From positions 1-5,480 of the forward strand of contig JBBRBB010000053.1 in assembly GCA_038206235.1 (NCBI GenBank): DNA of 5,480 bases, in the 5' to 3' direction. Numbering within the stretch: position 1 is the stretch's first letter; each line of letters opens with the position of its first letter. The stretch comes from JBBRBB01 sp038206235 (GTDB taxonomy: Bacteria; Bacteroidota; Bacteroidia; Chitinophagales; Chitinophagaceae). Positions 1-5,480 of the stretch are shown here, piece by piece. A program made the position numbers and the translations under genes. Under the pieces are notes generated by a model. That model had not been told where the DNA came from, ran no database searches, and worked only from the letters and a program-made list of their open reading frames with translations.

Positions 1-82
1 AAATCTTATAAACGGCATGTACAACCTGCAATTGAGTAATGCGGCTGAGCATGGTGAGGTAAACTTTGTGATTGAGAAATAA
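1..82 (+). CDS. 3' end of a secreted protein gene with a T9SS-type sorting tail (partial)
   Basis: Only the last 26 codons are visible, read in the frame starting at base 2 and ending with TAA at 80-82. The peptide has the pattern NGMYNLQL, then a short polar turn, then GEVNFVIEK at the extreme C-terminus. This matches the end of Bacteroidota type A T9SS sorting domains, in which a G-(M/V)-Y-x-L-x-(L/V) strand is followed by a turn and a final strand ending in a basic residue. Such domains direct proteins across the outer membrane and are normally removed or anchored at the cell surface. The terminator immediately downstream supports a real gene end here. The function of the mature protein cannot be seen. 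The sorting-tail call is inferred from a short stretch, so confidence is moderate. Confidence 0.6.
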   Translation, partial: NLINGMYNLQLSNAAEHGEVNFVIEK

Positions 83-104
83 AAAAACAGTACAATCAAT
101 TAAT

Positions 105-140
105 AAAAGCCATTACGCCTTTGAGTGTGGTGGCTTTTTT
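105..140 (+). terminator. Rho-independent terminator after the left-edge gene
   Basis: AAAAGCCA at 105-112 pairs perfectly with TGGCTTTT at 131-138. An inner ACGC (115-118) can pair with GTGT (125-128) with one G-U pair, leaving a six-base loop. The 3' arm runs into six T's (135-140). It lies 22 nt after the stop codon of the left-edge gene, as expected for an intrinsic terminator. The A-run on the 5' side could give some activity in the opposite direction, but no minus-strand gene ends here. Confidence 0.8.
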
Positions 141-352
141 CATATTATGCGTAGTCAATTTAATTTAGCTAAGAAGTTGGCTCAGCAAGGAATTGCCGTG
201 TATAGAAATCACATATACTGTTGCAAACAAACTCCACAGGAGTTTCGCAAAAATGGATATGTAAAAAAGCTACAGACTTAGATGTTTTTTTTAAATTTTA
301 TTTCTCTAATATCAAACAATTTTAGCCACACAACGTCATAGAACCTTTATTT
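141..352. other. Intergenic spacer without a convincing gene
   Basis: The gap between the left-edge gene and the hydrolase is 295 bases in all. Apart from the terminator, the hairpin at 229-245 and the -7 element at 353-360, I see nothing assignable. The stretch 284-310 is very T/A-rich. A plus-strand open frame runs through 147-281 (about 44 residues from an ATG at 147) but has no recognisable motif and no promoter or ribosome-binding context. It is probably chance, or at most a gene remnant. Confidence 0.5.
229..245. repeat. Perfect 7-bp inverted repeat with a 3-base loop
   Basis: AAACTCC (229-235) and GGAGTTT (239-245) are exact reverse complements separated by ACA. It is not followed by a T-run on either strand, so it does not look like a terminator. 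It sits mid-spacer, about 110 nt before the hydrolase -7 element. It could be an operator-like palindrome, a structured element in a small RNA, or chance. Confidence 0.4.
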
Positions 353-360
353 TACTTTTG
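353..360 (+). promoter_or_regulatory. Bacteroidota-type -7 element for the hydrolase gene
   Basis: TACTTTTG matches the TAnnTTTG -7 consensus known for the primary sigma factor of Bacteroidota. It ends 17 nt before the ATG at 378, giving a leader of roughly 10-12 nt. I could not see a clear TTG-type -33 element at the expected distance, so the call rests on the -7 motif and its position. Confidence 0.5.
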
Positions 361-377
361 TTTAAACTAATTTTCAA

Positions 378-1391
378 ATGCTGCGAAAAAAATGGCTTCC
401 CTTTCTGCTTATAATAATTGCTCTTTTAGTAATTTTTTATTTACTTGGGCCAAAACCGCACACACCTGTTTATAGTAATACAATGCCTGTGATTGCTGCA
501 AATAATATTGCACTTGAAAATTATATTAAAACCGACGAAAGCAAGCACAGGCTTAAACCAAATAATCAAGCCCGTATTATTTGGTATAATGATTCGCTTA
601 AAAATAAAACGGAATATTCTATTGTGTACCTGCATGGTTTTTCTGCTTCGCAGGAAGAGGGCAGACCCATACATACAAACATTGCAAAAGTATTTGGCTG
701 TAACCTTTATCTGTCAAGGCTTGCAGAACATGGTATTGATACCAGTGTTGACCTCATCAACTTCAATCCTGAAAAATATTGGGAAAGCGCAAAGCAAGCT
801 TTGGCTATCGGCAAACAGTTAGGAAATAAAGTTATTTTAATGGCTACTTCTACAGGCGGTTCATTAGGATTAAAGTTAGCAGCAGAATATCCTTCAGATG
901 TATATGCATTAGTATTGCTTTCTCCGAATGCTGCAATCAATAACGATAAAGCATGGCTGCTAAATAATCCGTGGGGCTTGCAAATTGCAAAAATAGTTAA
1001 CGGAGATAATTATGTTACAGCAAAAGACAGCAGGCCCATTTATAAACAATACTGGAACTGGCATTACCCGCTCGAAGCAGCAGTGCAGCTTGAAGAATTA
1101 TTAGAGACCACGATGACTGAAACTACTTTCAAAAAAATTAAGCAACCTGTCTTAATGTTATATTATTACAAAGATGCAGTGCATCAGGATAGTGTTGTAA
1201 GCGTGGCTGCTATGTTGAAAATGTTTGATGAATTAGGCACGAACAGGATGCAAAAAATAAAGCAGGCAATACCCGATGCCGGAGACCATGTAATAGCAAG
1301 CTATATAAAATCGAAAGATCTGCTAAGTGTGCAAACTTCTATTGAAAATTTTATGCAACGGGTTTTGAAAATGCAAAAAGTTAATGCCTGA
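378..1391 (+). CDS. Membrane-anchored alpha/beta hydrolase (serine hydrolase, S33-like)
   Basis: A 337-residue protein. Residues 6-23 form one strongly hydrophobic segment after a basic N-terminus (MLRKK), suggesting an uncleaved signal anchor or signal peptide that places the enzyme in the periplasm or on the membrane. The rest has the alpha/beta hydrolase order: an oxyanion-hole HG in HGFSAS (86-91), a nucleophile elbow ATSTGG with Ser158, a likely acid Asp266 in YYYKDAVHQD, and a likely base His304 in AGDHVIAS. Spacing and order fit the fold; the triad is inferred from motifs. The elbow has Ala156 where the classic G-x-S-x-G has its first Gly. A cap-like insert occupies about 185-250. The substrate is unknown; carboxylesterase, lipase/monoglyceride lipase-like or aminopeptidase-like activities are all possible. 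The ATG at 378 is chosen because it directly precedes the basic-plus-hydrophobic segment and lies 17 nt after a good -7 motif. Confidence 0.88.
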   Translation: MLRKKWLPFLLIIIALLVIFYLLGPKPHTPVYSNTMPVIAANNIALENYIKTDESKHRLKPNNQARIIWYNDSLKNKTEYSIVYLHGFSASQEEGRPIHTNIAKVFGCNLYLSRLAEHGIDTSVDLINFNPEKYWESAKQALAIGKQLGNKVILMATSTGGSLGLKLAAEYPSDVYALVLLSPNAAINNDKAWLLNNPWGLQIAKIVNGDNYVTAKDSRPIYKQYWNWHYPLEAAVQLEELLETTMTETTFKKIKQPVLMLYYYKDAVHQDSVVSVAAMLKMFDELGTNRMQKIKQAIPDAGDHVIASYIKSKDLLSVQTSIENFMQRVLKMQKVNA

Positions 1392-1422
1392 TATATCCCA
1401 GATAAACATGAGCTGCATTTCT

Positions 1423-1430
1423 TATTTTTG
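1423..1430 (+). promoter_or_regulatory. Bacteroidota-type -7 element for the KAS III gene
   Basis: TATTTTTG fits TAnnTTTG and ends 22 nt before the ATG at 1453. It lies within the 61-nt gap after the hydrolase stop codon, so the synthase gene could be transcribed on its own even if some read-through from upstream occurs. No clear -33 TTG element is visible. Confidence 0.45.
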
Positions 1431-1452
1431 AGCTTAGTAATTTTTAATTGTT

Positions 1453-2496
1453 ATGCCACGAAGTAAAATTGCCGGAATTGGAATGTATATACCGGAAAAA
1501 GTTTATACCAATCAGGATATGATGAAGTATATGGATACTTCGGATGAGTGGATACTGGAAAGAACAGGCATTAAGGAACGGCACTTTGCACAGCGCCTCG
1601 GTGAAACCACAGCCACCATGGGTATTGAGGCTGCAAAAATTGCTATGGAAAGAGCAGGCATTGCACCACAGGATGTTGACTTCATCATCTTTGCTACGCT
1701 ATGCCCCGACTATTATTTTCCCGGCTGCGGTGTATTGGTGCAGAGAGCGCTTAAGATGAAAGAAATTGGCGCACTGGATGTTCGCAACCAATGCAGCGGT
1801 TTTATTTATGCAATAAGTACTGCTGACCAGTTTATTCGCAGCGGAATGTATAAAAATATACTTGTGATAGGAAGTGAAAAACATTCGTCAGGATTAGATT
1901 TCAGCACACGCGGTCGCAATGTTTCTGTAATATTTGGAGATGGCGCCGGCGCTGTTGTGCTGCAGCCGACAGATGAAGAAAATCGTGGCATTTTAAGCAC
2001 GCATCTTCACAGCAATGGTGAAGGCGCTGAAAGTCTCTCCCTGTTTAATCCCGGCTCACACGCTAATCATTGGGCAAAATTGGCCGATTATGAAGATGCA
2101 GAAATAGGCGAGATATACATGGGCCATAAAATGATTGATAGTGCTCAGATTTATCCCCACATGGATGGGCAGGCAGTATTTAAAAAAGCGGTTGTAAAAT
2201 TTCCCGAAGTAATCATGGAAGCGTTGAGTGCAAACGGTTATCAAACTTCAGACATTAAAGTGCTGATACCGCACCAGGCTAATTTACGCATCAGCCAGTT
2301 TGTGCAGCATACATTAAGATTGCGTGATGACCAGGTATATAATAACATCCAAAAATTTGGAAATACAACGGCAGCTTCAATTCCCATTGCGCTTTGCGAA
2401 GTATGGCAGGATGGAAAAATAAAAGAGGGAGATTTAATTTGTCTTGCCGCTTTTGGAAGCGGCTTCACATGGGCAAGCGCTTTACTTCGCTGGTAA
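1453..2496 (+). CDS. fabH: 3-oxoacyl-ACP synthase III (KAS III, FabH family)
   Basis: A 347-residue cytoplasmic thiolase-fold enzyme. FabH enzymes condense an acyl-CoA primer with malonyl-ACP to start fatty acid synthesis. The full catalytic triad is present: Cys114 in RNQCSGFIYA, His274 in IPHQANLRI and Asn304 in KFGNTTAASIP. Also seen are the N-terminal DEWILERTGIKER signature (31-43), whose Trp33 corresponds to the CoA-contacting Trp of E. coli FabH, GDGAGAVVL (162-170), and the C-terminal glycine loop AFGSGFTWASALLRW. The protein is about 30 residues longer than E. coli FabH; the extra length falls mainly around 198-235, between the GDGAGA strand and the MDGQAVFKKAV helix. This long form is common in Bacteroidota, which often carry several KAS III paralogues, so it may be the housekeeping enzyme or a paralogue with another primer or branched/aryl substrate. 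The symbol is assigned at family level. Confidence 0.93.
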   Translation: MPRSKIAGIGMYIPEKVYTNQDMMKYMDTSDEWILERTGIKERHFAQRLGETTATMGIEAAKIAMERAGIAPQDVDFIIFATLCPDYYFPGCGVLVQRALKMKEIGALDVRNQCSGFIYAISTADQFIRSGMYKNILVIGSEKHSSGLDFSTRGRNVSVIFGDGAGAVVLQPTDEENRGILSTHLHSNGEGAESLSLFNPGSHANHWAKLADYEDAEIGEIYMGHKMIDSAQIYPHMDGQAVFKKAVVKFPEVIMEALSANGYQTSDIKVLIPHQANLRISQFVQHTLRLRDDQVYNNIQKFGNTTAASIPIALCEVWQDGKIKEGDLICLAAFGSGFTWASALLRW

Positions 2497-2518
2497 ATGT
2501 TTTAACAAACACAGGCAG

Positions 2519-2526
2519 GATTTTTG
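2519..2526 (+). promoter_or_regulatory. Weak -7-like element before the small exported protein gene
   Basis: GATTTTTG differs from TAnnTTTG in the first two bases at most (G for T; the A is kept) and ends 21 nt before the ATG at 2548. That spacing is close to the other two plus-strand genes (17 and 22 nt). It overlaps an in-frame upstream TTG codon at 2524-2526, which argues against that TTG as the translation start if the promoter is used. Co-transcription with the synthase gene is equally possible. Confidence 0.3.
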
Positions 2527-2547
2527 AATCTGCATTTAAAAATTTTT

Positions 2548-2985
2548 ATGAAATTATCTTTGCTTGCTCTCAGCTTTCTCTTATCATCAATCATGTTTGC
2601 ACAAGATATACAATTCACTGTTTCCGTTCAAAAGCAAACGATTACTGTATTGGTTGATGATGACAATTCAGATAAAATACTTGAAATAAATTTGCAGCAG
2701 CCATTTGAAAAAGGAGATGAGCTTATTGTAAAAAATAATATGTGGAAAGAGGAAAGAGACTGGAAACGAAACTTTATAATTTTTGATGAAGAAGATAATG
2801 AAGCTGCAAAAATAACCGAAACAAAAACAGCAGGCCTCTATTGTATTTCTCCGAATGATTTAAAGAAAAATTTAGAACCCGGTAAAAAATATTTTCTCTA
2901 TACCACCGCTCTCCCAAAAGACCCTCAAAAAGCAATGGAAGTAAAAGTAAGAAGACAATTAGTATGTGTTATTGAGGTTAGATAA
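2548..2985 (+). CDS. Small exported protein of unknown function
   Basis: A 145-residue product from the ATG at 2548. An upstream TTG at 2524 would add eight residues before the signal peptide, so the ATG is preferred: it begins a textbook signal sequence (MKLSLLALSFLLSSIMFA) with probable cleavage after Ala18, leaving an N-terminal Gln as is common in exported Bacteroidota proteins. The mature part (about 127 residues) is charged and predicted mostly beta, with acidic clusters VDDDNSDK (about 43-50) and FDEEDNEAAK, then PGKKYFLYT near residue 115 and a basic C-terminal strand. There is no lipoprotein Cys, no membrane segment after the signal peptide and no T9SS sorting tail, so the periplasm is the likeliest location. 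It starts 51 nt after the synthase stop codon and is convergent with the glycosidase-like gene. I do not recognise a family. Confidence 0.75.
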   Translation: MKLSLLALSFLLSSIMFAQDIQFTVSVQKQTITVLVDDDNSDKILEINLQQPFEKGDELIVKNNMWKEERDWKRNFIIFDEEDNEAAKITETKTAGLYCISPNDLKKNLEPGKKYFLYTTALPKDPQKAMEVKVRRQLVCVIEVR

Positions 2986-3001
2986 ATCTATGCTTATTAG
3001 G

Positions 3002-5110
3002 TTAATTTGTTGGGCATACATAAAACTCAATTGTTGAAAATTTTATTCTAACGTTCGGGTTGCACGTAGAGGCATTCTCTATCGTGAAATCTGAGTTATC
3101 TACATCACCGACAAATACAGGTCCCGTGATTGTTGTTGTGTAACTACCCCATTTCCCACCAGTGCCGGTAGCATTAGAAGCATTTACTGTTTCTGTAAGA
3201 AAATCTGTAGTCGTAGAATTAGTGTGATACTTATATCTCAATTTCCACGACCAATTTGAGCATGTCGGAAGCAAAAAATATACTACCATTGTAACACAAG
3301 TGGTGGGATAAACAGTGATGTTGCTTACATCAAAATGTAATTTTTTATAATTGGTTGTAGTTCCTAAATCTCTGCAAAAGCGGCCTTGTGTTAAAGGAGG
3401 AGTAGAGGAAACTTGTTGATTCCACCAGGGTAATGTCCGGGTAGTCTCACTCAAGTCACTTGCAACCACATCTAAGTTTAGTTGATAATTTGAAGGGAAA
3501 ATATACCAGCCAACATCATATTTACTCGCATTAATGTATTGCCTAAATGGACCTCCCTGGGCAACGCATCCATCACCAGGATATGAAGCACCCTGGCCGA
3601 TTATACTACTATTTGTACCAATACAATTTGTTCTGTATAATCCCTGAGTATTATTGCAAATTCCACCTACACCTGAAGTACTAAACCTATAGTTGAGTGA
3701 TGTGTTTAAAGCATAAGTATTACAATTATATGGAGATGAACTAAACGCAGGTGCTTCTGCATATAGCCCCTGCCTTAAAACACAAAATGCGGAAGTTGGG
3801 TAAGAATTAGTAAGAGGGTTACTATTTACATGCCTGTTAAAGAAACTAAACACGGGTATATTTTGAGATATTACTTGGGCTTCTTTAACCATCAGCATAT
3901 CTAAGCCGCTATGCAATGCGCTTGCTATAATAGCAAACAATATTGCAGGGTCATTAACTTGATTAGGGTCATCGGGTAAATCTAATTCATCACGAATTAA
4001 ATCATTTGGATGGCTTAGTTTCAGTGCATCAAAGTCTGTCTTAAATTTTGTTTCAAAATTCTGCTGATACCAGTGAGCCATATTGGTAGCCTTTCTCCAA
4101 ATGGGTATGTAAGTGGGATGAGCGTCTTCTAAATCATTTACATTTTTAAACAAGCTGTTATTACCGAAACTTGATAAAGGGTCTCCCTGAAGATTAGAAT
4201 CATAATCGTAATCATACCCGTCTTTATTTCCTTTATAACCCCACAGTTTGTCTGTTAAACCCGTATTCACCATTAAATGAATATTTGGTAAATCATAGTT
4301 AGTGTGATCATTATCATGATAGATGGTATTATTAATTTCATCATTTTCTTGTGTCCACCAACCTCCCACTTTAGCTGCCCAGTCAGCATCTTTTATTGTA
4401 TAAAGAGGATCACAAAAAGCTGGGTCGCCGCCGTAAGGCGCAAGGTCGCCTGTTTTTCCCTCGCACGATTGAATAAATAACACCTGGTCTCTGTAACTTG
4501 CTTGAGATATATGATGTATAACGTCTTTCACCGTTTGCATCCAAAAAATTTCATAATAACTTTTGCCATTGTATAGTTGACCATTACCTACACCTAAATA
4601 ATCTGGGTAATACTCAGAAGATCCCGTTGAAAATCTTCCCACCCCTTTCTTATTATACAGCCAATTAGGATGATCTAAGTAAGCAATATCACCTGTTGTA
4701 GAACAAACTGGATCTGTATTTGGATGTTCGCCGATAGGTGACGAAGGACCGGAAAATAACATAAAACCTATCCAAAGTTTCTTATTATTAATGCTGGTAT
4801 TGGCTATTGTTGACATGTAAGAATCGAAATTACTCCAATTATATTTTGCATCTGGATCGTCGTCATGGTAACCCGTGACAGTTTTATCATAAGTAGGTTC
4901 ATAAACTTGAATTGCTGACCAGTTAATTGCTATTAAAACACCTTTCGGATTGAGGCCGGAAGTAGCAACTGCCGCTATTTGTCCGGCGAAATTTAAGGGA
5001 TTAGAAGGTATTGCATAATACCAGATTCCACGGTAAAATTCATTTTGTGATTTTGCAATAATGGTCAATGCAAATAAAAACGAAATAAGCATCATGAAAG
5101 CCTTTTTCAT
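3002..5110 (-). CDS. Secreted protein, probable divergent TIM-barrel glycoside hydrolase with C-terminal beta-sandwich module
   Basis: A 702-residue protein with a signal peptide (basic MKK, hydrophobic 4-19, probable cleavage near 19-22). Residues about 24-425 resemble a clan-A-type TIM barrel. GVLIAINWSAIQ (57-68) followed by YNWSNFDSYM (90-99) is like the strand 'W-x-x-(I/V)-P, then Y-x-W-x-x-(L/F)-D' seen in GH35/GH42-like enzymes. FIQSCEGKTGD (212-222) offers Glu217 as a candidate acid/base, and LHSGLDMLMVKE (399-410) could be a late barrel strand with Glu410 a weak nucleophile candidate. Residues 296-310 are Asp/Tyr-rich (GYDYDYD), possibly a metal or sugar-binding loop. Residues about 575-702 look like a beta-sandwich: VVYFLL, WSWKLRYKYH, a Gly/Thr turn with GKWGSYTTTIT, then DFTIENA and IEFYVC. 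There are 13 cysteines, mostly after residue 440, suggesting disulfides. It lacks a T9SS tail or lipoprotein box. Fold and activity are inferred; the start is fixed by the signal peptide. Confidence 0.65.
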   Translation of the reverse strand: MKKAFMMLISFLFALTIIAKSQNEFYRGIWYYAIPSNPLNFAGQIAAVATSGLNPKGVLIAINWSAIQVYEPTYDKTVTGYHDDDPDAKYNWSNFDSYMSTIANTSINNKKLWIGFMLFSGPSSPIGEHPNTDPVCSTTGDIAYLDHPNWLYNKKGVGRFSTGSSEYYPDYLGVGNGQLYNGKSYYEIFWMQTVKDVIHHISQASYRDQVLFIQSCEGKTGDLAPYGGDPAFCDPLYTIKDADWAAKVGGWWTQENDEINNTIYHDNDHTNYDLPNIHLMVNTGLTDKLWGYKGNKDGYDYDYDSNLQGDPLSSFGNNSLFKNVNDLEDAHPTYIPIWRKATNMAHWYQQNFETKFKTDFDALKLSHPNDLIRDELDLPDDPNQVNDPAILFAIIASALHSGLDMLMVKEAQVISQNIPVFSFFNRHVNSNPLTNSYPTSAFCVLRQGLYAEAPAFSSSPYNCNTYALNTSLNYRFSTSGVGGICNNTQGLYRTNCIGTNSSIIGQGASYPGDGCVAQGGPFRQYINASKYDVGWYIFPSNYQLNLDVVASDLSETTRTLPWWNQQVSSTPPLTQGRFCRDLGTTTNYKKLHFDVSNITVYPTTCVTMVVYFLLPTCSNWSWKLRYKYHTNSTTTDFLTETVNASNATGTGGKWGSYTTTITGPVFVGDVDNSDFTIENASTCNPNVRIKFSTIEFYVCPTN

Positions 5111-5156
5111 AAATTGAGGTTTTTTAAGTGATAGACTAAATAGACTTATAGCATAG

Positions 5157-5165
5157 CAAAGATTA
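5157..5165 (-). promoter_or_regulatory. Possible -7 element for the glycosidase-like gene
   Basis: On the minus strand this reads TAATCTTTG, which is TAnnTTTG with one extra spacer base. It lies 46 nt upstream of the ATG at 5110. A TTG occurs about 25 nt further upstream on the same strand, longer than the usual spacing. The 142-nt gap to the next gene, holding a probable terminator, makes an independent promoter here likely, but this exact site is tentative. Confidence 0.25.
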
Positions 5166-5210
5166 CATTATCGAATTCTTTCTTATAATGCAACTGTTAT
5201 TTGCTATTTG

Positions 5211-5254
5211 AAAGAGAAACTTTTAATTGAATTATATACATTAAGTTTCTTTTT
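5211..5254 (-). terminator. AT-rich hairpin, probable terminator of the right-edge gene
   Basis: AAAGAGAAACTT (5211-5222) pairs with AAGTTTCTTTTT (5243-5254) over 12 bp with a single G-U pair and a 20-base loop. On the minus strand the structure begins at the stop codon of the right-edge gene. Its minus-strand tail is CTCTTTC, only moderately T-rich, whereas the plus-strand side has a better T-run although no plus-strand gene ends nearby. It would separate the right-edge gene from the glycosidase-like gene. Confidence 0.5.
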
Positions 5255-5480
5255 ATTTTACCCAAACAACATTTTGCCTTTCAATAATTTTCCCATCTTT
5301 TTCGAGGACAACCAAATAAAGCCCCGGCACTTGCTTTGTCATTGAAATGGTTACGGGTAAATTGGGTTGCAATGGCTTTTTAGCTGCTGCAATTCCATTA
5401 GAATTATAAAGCACAGCTTCATATCGGGCATTTGAAGAAGAATTATCAATATTATACAGCACATTTACTTCGCCTGCTGC
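5253..5480 (-). CDS. C-terminus of a secreted protein with a T9SS type A sorting domain (partial)
   Basis: The frame is open from the right edge to TAA at 5255-5253, giving 75 visible residues; the gene begins outside the window, so an internal GTG at 5462 should not be taken as its start. The sequence follows the type A T9SS sorting domain: a first strand (GEVNVLYNID), a second strand with a short turn (RYEAVLYNSNGIAAAKK), PVTISMTKQVPGLYLVVLE corresponding to the conserved 'l-x-x-G-(V/L)-Y-x-(L/V)' block, and a final strand RQNVVWVK ending in Lys. This predicts export through the inner membrane, then T9SS-mediated secretion or surface attachment with removal of this domain. What the mature protein does cannot be told from this window. 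Same strand as the glycosidase-like gene downstream, but a hairpin lies between them. Confidence 0.8.
   Translation of the reverse strand, partial: AAGEVNVLYNIDNSSSNARYEAVLYNSNGIAAAKKPLQPNLPVTISMTKQVPGLYLVVLEKDGKIIERQNVVWVK

Noticed and set aside
72..281. Open frame of 69 codons on the plus strand, or its inner ATG version from 147
   Set aside because: It begins with a TTG inside the last codons of the left-edge gene, runs straight through the terminator, and its product has no recognisable motif. The inner ATG version lacks promoter or leader features.
493..822. Plus-strand open frame of 109 codons overlapping the hydrolase
   Set aside because: It lies entirely within the hydrolase gene in another frame, and the hydrolase frame carries the conserved catalytic motifs.
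2241..2468. Minus-strand open frames opposite the synthase gene (this and others at 1699-2244)
   Set aside because: They are antisense shadows of a strongly conserved FabH-family coding sequence and show no signal peptide or domain.
2524..2547. TTG at 2524 as the start of the small exported protein
   Set aside because: It would place eight residues ahead of a complete signal peptide that begins at the ATG at 2548, and it overlaps the possible -7 element.
2394..2657. Plus-strand open frame bridging the synthase and the small exported protein
   Set aside because: It overlaps both better-supported genes in a different frame; its product is Lys/Arg/Cys-rich without motifs.
2986..3001. Bidirectional terminator between the convergent genes
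   Set aside because: The gap is only 16 nt and I found no convincing stem-loop with a T-run there or in the adjoining gene ends.
4196..4222. Short repeat coding for GYDYDYD as a tandem-repeat or CRISPR-like element
   Set aside because: It is a brief run of Asp/Tyr codons inside the glycosidase-like gene with no regular repeat-spacer structure.

Overview
The window looks like chromosomal DNA from a low-GC member of the Bacteroidota, most like the Chitinophagaceae/Sphingobacteriia side of the phylum. Reasons: two flanking partial genes end in tails resembling the type A sorting domain of the type IX secretion system (T9SS); start codons have A/T-rich leaders instead of Shine-Dalgarno sequences; TAnnTTTG-type -7 promoter elements lie 17-22 nt before the plus-strand starts; and the long FabH form is one common in this phylum. 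The taxonomic placement is inferred from these traits.

Layout, left to right. (1) Positions 1-82 hold the last codons of a plus-strand gene with a T9SS-like tail, followed by a rho-independent terminator at 105-140. (2) A gene-poor spacer to 377 contains a short perfect hairpin and the -7 element of the next gene. (3) Three plus-strand genes follow: a membrane-anchored alpha/beta hydrolase (378-1391), a 3-oxoacyl-ACP synthase III (1453-2496) and a small exported protein of unknown function (2548-2985). They are 61 and 51 nt apart. A promoter-like motif precedes each, so they may be separate units or a loose operon. (4) A large minus-strand gene (3002-5110) converges on them with only 16 nt between stop codons. 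It encodes a 702-residue secreted protein that looks like a divergent TIM-barrel glycoside hydrolase with a C-terminal beta-sandwich module. (5) A second minus-strand gene enters from the right edge and ends at 5253 with a T9SS type A sorting domain. An AT-rich hairpin follows its stop codon and separates it from the glycosidase-like gene.

The genes do not form an obvious pathway. Three full-length products are predicted to be exported or membrane-anchored and both edge genes look like T9SS cargo, so envelope and secretion functions dominate; the FabH-type enzyme is the one cytoplasmic enzyme. I saw no RNA genes, CRISPR arrays, insertion sequences, prophage genes or defence system. The least explained item is the 702-residue secreted glycosidase-like protein. 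I found no strong case for a new multi-gene system.
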